Below, one piece after another: positions 43,079 to 55,400 of a stretch of DNA of 64,000 nt. The stretch spans positions 1-64,000 of the forward strand of contig CAZKRY010000009.1 in NCBI GenBank assembly GCA_964555355.1. Reading direction: 5' to 3'. Made by a program: the position numbers and the translations under genes. The notes beneath the pieces were generated by a model. That model saw nothing but the letters and a program-made list of their open reading frames with translations, had not been told where the DNA came from and did not search any database. The DNA is from CAIKBL01 sp964555355. GTDB lineage: Bacteria; Pseudomonadota; Gammaproteobacteria; Ga0077536. Each line of letters begins with the position of its first letter. Within the stretch, counting starts at the first letter, position 1.

Positions 43079-46000
43079 ATGACAAAAAACCGGAATACCG
43101 GCAAGCACCTTTGGATGTGCCTCATTGGCGGGCTTGGTGCGCTTGCAGCGCAACCCGAGCACGCGCAAGCCCTTGGCTACCACAGTTATGGCGGATCGCT
43201 CGTTTATTTGAGCGACTCAGCCTTTCAAAGCTATCCCTTTCCGGGCACGGTGCGGGCGTCGCGTTTTTTCGCGTTACCCACCGCGTTTAACGACTTTTCA
43301 ACGGCTGCGCTGGCAGTGGGCGATCTGTCCGGCGATGGCACGCCGGAAATAGTAGCCGGTCAGAGCAATGGCGCCGGGCCGGTTGCTATCTATGAAGCGG
43401 ATGGAAACCGCGGCCTGCGTGAGCAACAAAGGCTGCCACTCGCTGTACCTCCTCACAGCGCGGGCATGGGAGATTTCACCAGCGATGGTGTTAAAGATGT
43501 TGCCATCGGCGCATTCGGCGGCATTTATCTGTACGTCCGCGATGGACAATCCTTCGCACCGCCGGTCTTGGCGAGCAACGCACTCAACGGTGAGCCGCTT
43601 AACGCAATTACGATGGAAGTAGGCGATCTGAATCAAGATGGGCGACCTGATCTCGTCACCCTAAATGAAGACCAAGGTCAAACGACACGGGCGTTGCTAA
43701 CCTATCTGCAGCAACCGGCCGGTGGGTTAGGGGCTGCGTATGCCACGCTTTCCAACGGCGACTTGCCGGCGCGTATGCAATCTATTGCGCTTGGCGATTT
43801 GAATGGAGACGCAATCCCTGACCTTGCCCTATCGGGCGAGCAATCCGACGGACAATGTGTGGTCGGGGTGGCGCTCAGCAACGGCGCCGGAGGATTTTCT
43901 TCGTGGCGCAGTATCGCGAATGGCACCGCTAATTTTCGTTGCGGCGGGATTGCCATTGGCAATTTAAGGGGAGACGCACGAAACGAACTGTTGGCGGGAA
44001 CCTATACGCAACAAAATTACCCGCTGCCGTTTCTTCAAAAATATGAAATTCGGGTGTTTAGCGTCGATGTGAACGGTACCGTGACCGCGCAGGAAACCGT
44101 CGGTGAAATGAGTAACCGAATACCAGAGGCATTTGTCATTGGAGATATCACGGGCGATGGCTATGCGGATGTCATTGCCCGCAACGCCTTTGACGTGCAG
44201 GCGTTTGAACAAGTTCCTTCGGGGCAATTCCGTCATCCGGTCACGATCAGCGGACTGTCCAGTCTAGTGCGCAATGATGATGCGCTGGAATTGGCGGATA
44301 TTGACGGCGATCAACGCTTGGATTTGATCGCAACAGGTTATTCACATACGTATGCACTGAACGCATTTAGCGATCCCGGCGCCACGCCGGTTCCGGAACC
44401 TCCCCTGGCGACGACCTACCTACCCCTACATGATGGCGCCGAATGGAGTTATTTCAATGAGAGCACCAACGTTAGCTCAACCTTTTCGGTGCAGCCCGTT
44501 TTTACGAATATCGGCGGAGTCAGTGCCAAGGGGTTACGCGATAGCGATGGCGTCATCAATTACTACACGCAAAGCTCTCTCGGGCTTGCGTTGCATGGTG
44601 CGCGCGATACCGATGGGACGGTGTTGTCGTTCGACAGGCCGCTCCGGATCCTGGACACCGACCCGGCACCTGGTGATAGCGCCAATACCACCGGAAACGT
44701 GACGGTAACGCTCCCGGATCTCAGTCGCTACACACTTAGCTTTCAATTTACTTCACAGGTCGAAGGGCGCGAATTGGTGCGCACACCGGCGGGCCACTTC
44801 GACGCGCTGCGCGTGCGCACATCGTTGAGTATCAGCGGCTCGATAGAAGGCGAACCAATCTCGCTGAGCGACACGGGAGTGGATTGGATGGCTCGCGGGC
44901 TTGGCATCGTTAAAACTCGGGAGAGCGATGGTACCGAGGTGTTGCTTGATTACGCCTGGACCGATCCCGATGGCGACGGTTTGCAGACCCCCAGCGATCT
45001 TTGTCCCTTCAATTACGATCCGGCAAATGGCGATACTGACTTGGATAAGATTGGCGATGCCTGTGATACCGATCTCGATGGCGATGTTCTGCCCAATGCC
45101 TGGGAGATTGAGCATCACCTCGATCCTTTTCAGCCGCTAGGCATCGACGGGGCTGATGGCGACTACGACCGCGATGGCGTTTCCAATCTGCGCGAGTATC
45201 AGAAAGGAACCAATCCGGAGGATGCGACGAGTTTCCCGCCGGCACTGGTGGTTCCCGCGCTCGCGCTCGGCCGCGGCGCCGGTGGCGGTGGTTTACACGA
45301 AATATCCGCGCCGCATGCACCGTTCGTGTCGACCGCTGCGCTGACGCTAGATACCGCGAGCAATCCGGCGTTGGCCAACTATGCCGCGCAACGCGGCGAG
45401 ACTCGGCCGGTATGGTGCAATGTCGATAACGATCCGGCGCAAGAGTTGGTGGTGGGGCTTGGGCGCGGTGGTCAAGGTTATGTCGAGCTGAAAGACGATG
45501 CAGCCCACGGCTACCAACATCTGCGTTGGTTGCGGCCATCAGTTAGTTGGGCGTACTACGCGGCCAACGGGGAAACGCACCCCGCGTGCGGTGATATCGA
45601 TGGTGATGGCCGCGATGAGTTAGTGATTGGATTTGGCACCGGTGGCCAGGGACAGTACGCGTTGTTTGACGATGCGCTGGCTCAGTTCGCGCCGCTCGCC
45701 GCCAATCAAAATGTCCATTTGCGAAAAATCGGCTGGGCGAGCTATTCCGATACCGGAAGCGGCGCCGTTCACCCCACGGTTGCTAATCTTGATGCGGATC
45801 CGCGCGATGAAATCGTGCTCGGACTCGGGCCGCAAAGCCAAGGATGGTTATTGGCGCTTGACGACGCCGTGGCGGGCTTTGCGCCACTTAAACTTTTTGG
45901 CGCGGAATCGCCTTGGCTGAAATTGCGCTATGAACGTAGTGCCGGCGCTGCGGCCGACGGGAGTACTTGGCCCATCGTTTGTGATCTCGATGGCGATCTC

Positions 46001-49000
46001 AATAACGAAATCGTGGTGGGTCTCGACACCGCGGGTCAATTACTGTTGTACGTCGCCGATCAGCGGCGTGGCTTCGGCCCCGCGTACAAATACGGGCCGC
46101 AGGGTTGGTATGGCGCAAAGGGTAATTCGCTGCTGCCAAATGCCGATGGTGCCGTTCACCCCACTTGCGGCGATGTCGATGGCGACGGCCGCGATGAATT
46201 GATCGTCGGCTTTGGGCAGGGTGGCGAAGGACGCATTAATCGGTTTCGTATGCGCCGAGGTGAGTTGGCATTTGATGTCTCGGGCCAACTAGACGATTCC
46301 GTTTACAACGCCGCGAACGGCACGGTATGGCCCGCCATCGGCGGCGAAATGCTGCCGGACACCGATGGCGATGGCGCACCCGACATCGCCGATGATTTCC
46401 CGGCGGACCCCAACGAATATCGCGACACCGACGATGACGGCATCGGCGACAACGCCGATCTCGATGACGATAACGATACCCTTCCCGATGACTATGAGAA
46501 TGCAAATGGTCTCGACCCTCGAAATGCCCAAGGGAATCAGGGCGGCAGCGGTGATATTGATGGCGATGGAGTAAGTAATGCGGAAGAACGCGCGGCCGGC
46601 ACCAACTTGCGTAACCGCGACAGCGATGGTGACGACTTAGCCGACGGCTTTGAAATCAACCGCAGCCTGGACCCGCGCTCAGCGGACTCGCCAAACGGAC
46701 GCGATCACGATCCGGACAATGACGGCGCCGGCAATTGGCGTGAACAACAGGCGGGAACGGATCCGCGAAACGCAAACTCTACACCGCCGCCGTTGCCCAT
46801 CCCCATGATCGCGCTCGGCCGCCGTGACAGTCTGGTGGAAATTTATCCGGTGAGCGGTCCGTACCGGTTGACGTTCGTCAATCTGCGCACGGCACCTCCG
46901 CCGGTACTCAGTGGCGCGGTTCCTGCCGGTCTGGATACGCGCCCAACCTGGTGCGATGTCGACGGTGATGGTTTGCAGGAACTACTCGTCGGTCTAGGGC
47001 GGGGCGGCCAGGGTTATGTCGAAATTCGCGACGATGCCGCGCACGGCTTTGCGTCGTTGCATTGGCTGCGTCCGCCCGGGAACTGGGTTTACTACGGGAA
47101 TAATGGCGAAACGTTCCCTGCGTGTGGAGACTTGGACAATGACGGACGCGCGGAGATCGTGGTGGGTTTCGGCGAGGGATCCCAAGGTTGGTTCATGATT
47201 TTCGATGATGCGCAGCACGGTTATGCGCCGATTCCCGGCGCTAACAACAGCCCCTGGCGCCAGCTGAAGTGGTCGAGTTACACCAATAGTGGTGAAGGGG
47301 CGCTGCACCCTGCAGTGGGGAATGTGGATGGCGATCAGGCAGCGGAACTGCTGCTGGGTCTCGGCAGAGGTGGCGCGGGATGGATACAGGTGCTTGATGA
47401 TGCCGCGCGCAGTTTTGCCCCGTTGCCGGTGGTACAAGGCGCCAGTTGGTTCCAGACGCCAATCCTCGAGCATGTTCGCGATGGTGCCACGTGGCCAACG
47501 CTTTGCCCGGTGCACGGCAACGAACGCAAAGTGATCGCTGTGGCGACTGGGCCTGGCTTAGGCGCAAGAGTCTCACTCATCGATGTCGACAACGGTTACC
47601 GCAGCATCGCGGATCCCATCAACGCCGCGAACTATTACGCCGGAAATCTCTCCCCTGGATTGCCGCAGCAAGCATTTGATATGACCAGTGTCGAGGGGCG
47701 GGTGGCATGCGGCGATATTGATCGAGACGGCCGCGCAGAAATCGCCATGATCGCGAAGAACGTGGGCGGCAACCATTGGTTTGAAATGCATCAAGATGCC
47801 AAAGCACTGTACGAAGTGATGGGCAATTCAGGCCCTCCACCGCAATACACGTTCACCGAGCGATTCGGCACGGTGGCCATTGGCGGTGAAGTGCCGGTTG
47901 ATACGGATAGTGACGGCGTTTACGACGTACTAGACGCGTTCCCGAATGACGCCAATGAGAGCAGAGATAACGATAGCGATGGTGTGGGCGATAACGCAGA
48001 TACAGATGACGATGCGGATGGGTTGCCGGATACGTATGAGGTTGAGAAGGGATTGGATCCGCTGGTGGGCAGTGGTGCGGAAGGCGGCGGTGGAGATCCG
48101 GATGGCGATGGTCTGACGAATACGGAAGAGCACACGTTGGGCACCCATCCCAAGTTGGGAGATACGGATAGCGATTTATTGCCGGATGGATTTGAAGTGC
48201 GATATGCGTTCAATCCGTTGGTGGCGGATGCGGACGGTGATGCGGATAACGACGGGGCGAGCAATGTGGAAGAAGCGCGGGGCGGAAGCGATCCACGAGA
48301 TGGGAGTTCGTTGCCTGCGGTGGGTCCGCGGTTAGCGCTAGGGAACGGTGGCAGTGGAGATGGGGGATTGGATGTGCAATCCGCGGCGACTGGTGGACAA
48401 GGCGAGCGGGTGCGGTTGTCTGCGCATGCGGAGTTGAGTGGGTATATCGGACAGGGCGGTGAGACGCGGCCGGTGTGGTGCGATGTGGATGGAGATGGGA
48501 AGGATGAGTTGGTGTTGGGGTTAGGCCGTGGGGGTAAGGGATTACTCGAGGTGAAGGACGATAAGTCGACGGGGTATGCGCATCTGCGATGGCTGCGGGC
48601 TGGGAGCTGGAGTTATTACGGAACGAACGGGGAGAGTTATCCGGCGTGTGGGGATGTGGATGGGGATGGGCGTGATGAGTTGGTGGTGGGTTATGGCCCG
48701 GGGAGTGCGGGTTGGTTTTATGTGTTTGACGATGCGCAAGCGAACTATGGGGCAGTGGGGAAGGGTTGGTATCAGCGGGTATGGAATGGCTACAACCAAG
48801 CGAATGGAGAGTTGCACCTTGCGGTGGGGAACTTGGATGGAGATGTGCGGGACGAGTTAGTGGTGACGGGTGGGAATGGGAATGGGGGTTGGGTGCAGTG
48901 GTTGGATGATGCGGTGACGGGGTTTGGGGCGATGGTTGGGGTAGCGAGTTGGACGCAGTTACCGTGGAGTAGTTATAACGGGGCGAATGGGACGGTGTGG

Positions 49001-49378
49001 CCTGGGGTGTGTGATTTGAATGGAGATAACAAGCGGGAAGTGGTGTTGGGATTAGGGAGTGGGAGTGGCGGCTGGTTGTATGTGATGGATGGGGCGACGG
49101 GGTATAAGGCGGCGGCATTCACGGGGCAGGGCGGTGGTTGGATACGAGGAAGTGATGCGGGATATAACGCATTGAATGGGACGCTGAGGCCGGTGTGTGG
49201 TCAGGGCGACAGCGATGGGGCGGATGAGTTGTATCTCGGATATGGGTCGAGTGGTGCTGGGAAGGTTGAAGTCCGGGATGATGCGTTACATGGGTTAAGT
49301 GTGTTGGGGATACGGCAGGGGAGTAATGCGACTGGGGCCTCTGCTGCGCAGGGGGTGTGGCCGGCGGTGAGTCGGTAG
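43079..49378 (+). CDS. Giant secreted FG-GAP/TSP3 repeat protein A
   Basis: 2099 aa. Signal peptide 1-33 (ends QPEHAQA). Residues about 75-440 carry FG-GAP/VCBS propeller repeats (GDLSGDGTPEIVAG, GDLNQDGRPDLVTL, GDITGDGYADVIA). A beta domain of about 190 residues follows. Then come three tandem modules at about 629-1093, 1094-1607 and 1608-2099. Each opens with calcium-binding thrombospondin-3-like repeats (DTDGDGAPDIADDFP) and continues with blades of the form WCDVDGDGxDELVxGLGRGG. No membrane anchor is seen. Extracellular binding or adhesion is an inference. Confidence 0.85.
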   Translation: MTKNRNTGKHLWMCLIGGLGALAAQPEHAQALGYHSYGGSLVYLSDSAFQSYPFPGTVRASRFFALPTAFNDFSTAALAVGDLSGDGTPEIVAGQSNGAGPVAIYEADGNRGLREQQRLPLAVPPHSAGMGDFTSDGVKDVAIGAFGGIYLYVRDGQSFAPPVLASNALNGEPLNAITMEVGDLNQDGRPDLVTLNEDQGQTTRALLTYLQQPAGGLGAAYATLSNGDLPARMQSIALGDLNGDAIPDLALSGEQSDGQCVVGVALSNGAGGFSSWRSIANGTANFRCGGIAIGNLRGDARNELLAGTYTQQNYPLPFLQKYEIRVFSVDVNGTVTAQETVGEMSNRIPEAFVIGDITGDGYADVIARNAFDVQAFEQVPSGQFRHPVTISGLSSLVRNDDALELADIDGDQRLDLIATGYSHTYALNAFSDPGATPVPEPPLATTYLPLHDGAEWSYFNESTNVSSTFSVQPVFTNIGGVSAKGLRDSDGVINYYTQSSLGLALHGARDTDGTVLSFDRPLRILDTDPAPGDSANTTGNVTVTLPDLSRYTLSFQFTSQVEGRELVRTPAGHFDALRVRTSLSISGSIEGEPISLSDTGVDWMARGLGIVKTRESDGTEVLLDYAWTDPDGDGLQTPSDLCPFNYDPANGDTDLDKIGDACDTDLDGDVLPNAWEIEHHLDPFQPLGIDGADGDYDRDGVSNLREYQKGTNPEDATSFPPALVVPALALGRGAGGGGLHEISAPHAPFVSTAALTLDTASNPALANYAAQRGETRPVWCNVDNDPAQELVVGLGRGGQGYVELKDDAAHGYQHLRWLRPSVSWAYYAANGETHPACGDIDGDGRDELVIGFGTGGQGQYALFDDALAQFAPLAANQNVHLRKIGWASYSDTGSGAVHPTVANLDADPRDEIVLGLGPQSQGWLLALDDAVAGFAPLKLFGAESPWLKLRYERSAGAAADGSTWPIVCDLDGDLNNEIVVGLDTAGQLLLYVADQRRGFGPAYKYGPQGWYGAKGNSLLPNADGAVHPTCGDVDGDGRDELIVGFGQGGEGRINRFRMRRGELAFDVSGQLDDSVYNAANGTVWPAIGGEMLPDTDGDGAPDIADDFPADPNEYRDTDDDGIGDNADLDDDNDTLPDDYENANGLDPRNAQGNQGGSGDIDGDGVSNAEERAAGTNLRNRDSDGDDLADGFEINRSLDPRSADSPNGRDHDPDNDGAGNWREQQAGTDPRNANSTPPPLPIPMIALGRRDSLVEIYPVSGPYRLTFVNLRTAPPPVLSGAVPAGLDTRPTWCDVDGDGLQELLVGLGRGGQGYVEIRDDAAHGFASLHWLRPPGNWVYYGNNGETFPACGDLDNDGRAEIVVGFGEGSQGWFMIFDDAQHGYAPIPGANNSPWRQLKWSSYTNSGEGALHPAVGNVDGDQAAELLLGLGRGGAGWIQVLDDAARSFAPLPVVQGASWFQTPILEHVRDGATWPTLCPVHGNERKVIAVATGPGLGARVSLIDVDNGYRSIADPINAANYYAGNLSPGLPQQAFDMTSVEGRVACGDIDRDGRAEIAMIAKNVGGNHWFEMHQDAKALYEVMGNSGPPPQYTFTERFGTVAIGGEVPVDTDSDGVYDVLDAFPNDANESRDNDSDGVGDNADTDDDADGLPDTYEVEKGLDPLVGSGAEGGGGDPDGDGLTNTEEHTLGTHPKLGDTDSDLLPDGFEVRYAFNPLVADADGDADNDGASNVEEARGGSDPRDGSSLPAVGPRLALGNGGSGDGGLDVQSAATGGQGERVRLSAHAELSGYIGQGGETRPVWCDVDGDGKDELVLGLGRGGKGLLEVKDDKSTGYAHLRWLRAGSWSYYGTNGESYPACGDVDGDGRDELVVGYGPGSAGWFYVFDDAQANYGAVGKGWYQRVWNGYNQANGELHLAVGNLDGDVRDELVVTGGNGNGGWVQWLDDAVTGFGAMVGVASWTQLPWSSYNGANGTVWPGVCDLNGDNKREVVLGLGSGSGGWLYVMDGATGYKAAAFTGQGGGWIRGSDAGYNALNGTLRPVCGQGDSDGADELYLGYGSSGAGKVEVRDDALHGLSVLGIRQGSNATGASAAQGVWPAVSR
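47921..49101. repeat. Near-identical 1.18-kb tract, copy 1
   Basis: Inside the third module of protein A. On comparison by eye and in several reading frames it matches 54317-55497 without a seen difference, at a constant offset of 6396 bases. Mismatches begin immediately outside (47920 and 49102). The two genes elsewhere are clearly diverged. Confidence 0.9.
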
Positions 49379-49402
49379 CAGCGATAACGAAAGCGTGCTT
49401 GG

Positions 49403-52400
49403 ATGCTACGTTGGCCTTTGCTTTTCGCTTTGCTGAGCTTATCGCCGATTGCTTTCTGCGAATTCGAGCGCACCCATATCGAAGCGACGTTTGTTGATTG
49501 GAATGCACAAACGATCAACGGTCAGGCGCCCGCCATCGAACTTAAAAATCCCGAACAACTGGACGTAGGCGACATCGACGGCGACGGCGCGCAAGAAGTA
49601 GTCACGATCAGTAATACCGTTTGCTGCGTATCCGCAGTCAGAACACATATCGGAATTTACGAGCGCGATGGCGCTGGCAGCCTTCGTTTGGCGCAACATC
49701 TAATTCTTGAAGGGGCGCGCGCGACAGGACTCGCTATTGGCGATGTTAATCACGATACCTTGGCGGACCTTGTAATCGGTGGACGCGACGGTACGCTAAA
49801 AGTATTTCTGCAAACGCCTCAGCATGATTTAGCAGCGCCTTTATCGATATCTAATCGAATTGATCAACAGGACTACGTACCGTTCCGTCCGCATATCGTA
49901 GATTTCAACGGCGACGGATTATTGGATGTCGTGACAGCGAGTATCAAAGCGCCACTAGCTGGTGTTCTGGAATTCGAAAACCGATATGAGCTGAGTCATG
50001 CATTCGGTGTCCACGTGTACTTACAAAACGGCACGGGCCAGCTAAATACCCCGCAATCGCTGCGCGAGTTCACGCCCACCGATTCGACTAGCGCAGAATT
50101 TGCCGTCGCTGATTACGACGGAGACACGCGCCCCGACCTGTGGTTTGTTACTAACGAACTGTATCCGCGGAACAGCTCCGGCACTGGAGTGCCTTACGGG
50201 AAGTGCACACTGGAAATCTCCCGCAATGTAGGTAACGGACAGTTGGGTTTACCGCAATCTTCCGTTCTAAGTGATGTCGAAACGTGCGGACCGATTGTCG
50301 CGGAAGACTTTACTGCGAACAGCGACTCAATGCTTGTCATTACTTTCTTCAATACAACAAACGTTGGTCGTGGTACGAATCGAATCTTTAGGCGCAATTC
50401 CCCATCAAACAACGGTTCTCCGCTGATGGATATCGATGGGGGCGATGGTCCGGATCTTCGCCGTATTCAGATTGGGGATGTGTCTGGAGATGGTCGCAAG
50501 GACTTGTTGACCTCTTTTCGTTATTACGGAGTTCGAGAAAAAAACCCTTTTGGACAATTCCATTCCGTCATAACGTCCACCGCTCGCGATAGCTTTGGCG
50601 CTACCGCGGAATCGCGCTATGGGAAACTTATCGATATTGATCAGGACGGTATAAACGAGTACGTATCTCCAGTCGCGCCGCTGACAATCTTTCGATATCT
50701 CCCCGGGCCGCGAACTGATATCCCGCAGCCATTGCCGGGCTATCTGCCCAAAGTAAATGACGATTTTCACGATTACAGCATTTTTTCTAGCCGTAGGTCC
50801 GACGTGTTTTTTGATGTATCTTTTTTTAAAGTGGACGGGATTCCGAGCATAGAAAACGACCACGAGGTTATTCCTTATTTGTGGACCTATGATCAAACGC
50901 GTTTTTATTACTCAGAAACCGGCGGAGGCCTGCGCCTGCATCGCAAGAGGAGCGCCAATGGAACCGAATTGAGATTCGACCGTCCGCTCGAGATTCTTGA
51001 TAACTCTCCAACAACCGGAGAGTCCCTTCAGGCGCAAGGCATCGCAACGGAACACCTAGTAAATGGCTTGCAAACACCTTTCAATTATCAATTCGTTTCT
51101 ACGATCGAGGCTTACGAAGATATTCAGCAGTTTGATGCATTCGACAACGCATCAGGCCAACACTATCCGATCCCTTCTCTGAAAGTACGAACTACTTTAA
51201 CGCTGAGTGGAATCCGAAATGGCCAACCGATAACGCTTGTTGAAAAAAGAACCCAATGGATTGCCCGTAGCTTCGGGTTTACGCGTTGGCAGGAGGAAAC
51301 GGCGGACGGCGCCAAGCTGTTTAAGTTCGACGATTCAACTATCGACTCCGATGGCGACGGACTCGATTATAGATTCGACGGGTGTCCATTCCTGTACACA
51401 AAATGGGATAGTCTCAACACGAATACGGTCGGTAATGGATGTGAATTCGACACGGATCATGACTTACTGCCCACGGCATGGGAGTTAGCGAACGCTCTCG
51501 ATGCGAACTCCGGCGCGGGTATTGATGGCGGGTTGGGCGACTACGACGGCGACGGAATTAGTAATTTCCGGGAGTACCAGAAAGGCACTGATCATCGCGA
51601 TCCATCGAGCAAGCCGCCAAGTCTGCCGCGCCGGATGATTCTGGTCGGCGAAGCTAGCGGCGGTGAAGGTCGCGCAGTGTGGTTTACTTCAACGGACTCG
51701 CAGCCATATCAAGGGCTCACGAAAGGTGGAAGCGTAGTTTTAAATACGACCACTAACGCGTCACTTGAAAATTACAATGCTTCCCACGGCGAAACGCACC
51801 CTGTGTGGTGCAATATCGATAACGACGAATTTCAAGAACTTATCTTAGGACTTGGCCGCGGTGGCCAGGGCTTCGTCGAAGTGAAAGATGATGCAGCACA
51901 TGGGTTCGCGCATTTGAAGTGGCTGCGCCCTCCCGGGTCGTGGCCCTATTACGAGGCAAACGGCGAGACTTTCCCTGCGTGTGGCGATATTGACGGCGAT
52001 GGGCGTGATGAACTGGTGATCGGTTTCGGTGCGGGAGCCGGTGGGTGGTACGCGATCATGGATGACGCGATCGCCAACTATGGTCCGCTGCCTGGAAATT
52101 CGCAAAGTGTCTGGTTGCGAGTCCAGTCGCCTGAATACCTGCAAAGAGGAGACGGCGCAACGCATCCTGCCGTAGGTAACCTCGATCAGGATTCACGCGA
52201 AGAGATTTTGCTGGGGTTGGGTAATGGAAGTGAATTAACGTTATATGCAGTTGACGATGCTGCGGCGCGTTTTACTTCAGCGAGGGTATTCGCCGGGAGT
52301 GAGAAAGTCCGTCTGTTACGCGGAGGTGGAAGCGGCGCCGCCGAAGCTACGTGGCCCGCCATCTGTGATATGAATGGCGATGGCGCGCCCGAGCTAGTGG

Positions 52401-55400
52401 TTGGCCTTGGTGCCGGTGGATACTATGAGGCGAGAGTCCTCGATAGCCAGCTGGGTTGGGCTCAAAACGCGTTTGCAAGCAGAACATGGGCCCCCCGAAT
52501 CGATCTACCCCACCCAGTACCCTCCTTTGATCCTGCCGGTGACATCCATCCGTCTTGTGGGGACTTAGATGGCGATGGACTTGATGAGTTGGTCGTTGGG
52601 CATGGACGCAGTGGGAGATACGCCTTCGAGCTATTTGATACTACTGGCGGCACGCCTCCTCCCGGAGACGTAACGAAGTTGCGCGATGTCCCCTACGATC
52701 CCAACCGTGATGGCACGACATGGCCCGCAATCGGCGGCGATGAAGTGATCGACACTGACGGTGATGGCGTATTGGATTCGCTAGATCGATTTCCGAATGA
52801 TCCAAGTGAATCGATTGACACGGATGGAGACGGCCAAGGAAACAACGCGGACATAGACGACGACAACGACGGACTTCCAGACACTTTTGAAATTGCCCAT
52901 GGCCTCGATCCAACCAAGGCTAGCGGCAATGACGGTGCAAATGCGGATATAGACGGCGATGGACTCAGCAATCTTGAGGAGATGAACGCGGGGACAAATC
53001 CCAAGGTGGCGGACACTGATAACGATGCGTTGCCGGATGGCTGGGAGGTTGCGAACTCGCTTGATCCGAATTCGGCGCTTGGGGTGAATGACGGCGACGG
53101 TGATATCGACGGGGACGATGTTACGAACTATTTAGAGCTTCTTGCTGGCACCAATCCGCGCAACGCATCGTCCGCGCCGCCGCGACTACCGACGCCGTTA
53201 TTGGCGCAGGGACGTGCAAACGGCGGTCAAGGCAAAGTCGACATGTTCAAAACTGAACAAGCGTCACCGTTGGCGACATTAACCACCAATACCGCGAACG
53301 CACCGAGTCCGGGTACCGCTTATCTGACGCAAGGAGAAACGCGGCCGGCGTGGTGTGATGTGGACGGAGACGGCTTGGATGAACTGGTCGTAGGTTTGGG
53401 ACCCGGTGGTCAAGGCTATGTCGAGATCCGCGACGATAGCGCGCATGGGCATGCGCACATGCGATGGTTACGCGCGGGTGGTCCCTGGAGCTATTACACG
53501 ACTAACGGCGAAACTTTTCCTGCATGTGGCGATCTCGACGGTGACGGACGGGATGAATTGGTGATTGGTTATGGCAGCGGCGCAGGTGGTTGGTACGCAA
53601 TACACGATGATTCGACGCGGGACTTTGCGGCGATAAGCGGCTATGCCGGAGGCCTGTGGAACCGGGTCAAGTGGGATAGCTACAACAACACGAATGGCGC
53701 GGTACATCCGGCGGTTGGGAATCTGGACGAAGATCCGCGTGCTGAGATCGTGTTGGGCCTGGGTCGAGGGAGCGCGGGTTGGATGCTGGTGTTGGACGAT
53801 GCGAGTCGCCAGTTCGCCCCACTCAACGTGGGTCCAAGCGGCAATTGGCTACAGCTCCCGTTCATCTCCTATCGCACCTCGAATGGATTGACGCGCCCGA
53901 TGCTGTGTGCGCTGCGCGGAGGTAGCAGAGAGCAATTGGTGGTTGGGCTGGGCGCCGGTATGTCGGATGCGCTTCTGATCCTTGATCCGGAACGTCAGTT
54001 TCAACGATTTGATCTTGGCGCGAATGTCAGTCCCTCGCTCGGCAATGGCGTCCTGCATTTGGGGATGGAGGCGGGAGAAAGCAGTTCCCAACTGGAGACC
54101 CGCGTGACGTGTGGTGATATTGATCGCGATGGTCGAGATGAACTCGTCGCGGGCGCTTTTGATGGCACGAATGCGCGGCAAGTTTTGTTCGACGATGCCA
54201 GGAAGGGATTCAACCCAATGGGTGTACTGCCGGCGCAATCGGCGATCGCCCAGCATCGTCTGCTCTGGCCGGCCGTTGGTGGGGAAATGCCGGTTGATAG
54301 TGACAGTGACGGCGTCTACGACGTACTAGACGCGTTCCCGAATGACGCCAATGAGAGCAGAGATAACGATAGCGATGGTGTGGGCGATAACGCAGATACA
54401 GATGACGATGCGGATGGGTTGCCGGATACGTATGAGGTTGAGAAGGGATTGGATCCGCTGGTGGGCAGTGGTGCGGAAGGCGGCGGTGGAGATCCGGATG
54501 GCGATGGTCTGACGAATACGGAAGAGCACACGTTGGGCACCCATCCCAAGTTGGGAGATACGGATAGCGATTTATTGCCGGATGGATTTGAAGTGCGATA
54601 TGCGTTCAATCCGTTGGTGGCGGATGCGGACGGTGATGCGGATAACGACGGGGCGAGCAATGTGGAAGAAGCGCGGGGCGGAAGCGATCCACGAGATGGG
54701 AGTTCGTTGCCTGCGGTGGGTCCGCGGTTAGCGCTAGGGAACGGTGGCAGTGGAGATGGGGGATTGGATGTGCAATCCGCGGCGACTGGTGGACAAGGCG
54801 AGCGGGTGCGGTTGTCTGCGCATGCGGAGTTGAGTGGGTATATCGGACAGGGCGGTGAGACGCGGCCGGTGTGGTGCGATGTGGATGGAGATGGGAAGGA
54901 TGAGTTGGTGTTGGGGTTAGGCCGTGGGGGTAAGGGATTACTCGAGGTGAAGGACGATAAGTCGACGGGGTATGCGCATCTGCGATGGCTGCGGGCTGGG
55001 AGCTGGAGTTATTACGGAACGAACGGGGAGAGTTATCCGGCGTGTGGGGATGTGGATGGGGATGGGCGTGATGAGTTGGTGGTGGGTTATGGCCCGGGGA
55101 GTGCGGGTTGGTTTTATGTGTTTGACGATGCGCAAGCGAACTATGGGGCAGTGGGGAAGGGTTGGTATCAGCGGGTATGGAATGGCTACAACCAAGCGAA
55201 TGGAGAGTTGCACCTTGCGGTGGGGAACTTGGATGGAGATGTGCGGGACGAGTTAGTGGTGACGGGTGGGAATGGGAATGGGGGTTGGGTGCAGTGGTTG
55301 GATGATGCGGTGACGGGGTTTGGGGCGATGGTTGGGGTAGCGAGTTGGACGCAGTTACCGTGGAGTAGTTATAACGGGGCGAATGGGACGGTGTGGCCTG

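Noticed and set aside
48210..49118. 302-codon open frame on the minus strand inside gene A (and 54606-55514 in gene B), rich in Pro, His, Ser and Thr
   Set aside because: It is the mirror of the G-rich codons in the coding strand; low-complexity composition, no family likeness, no start signal. The plus frame is clearly the gene.
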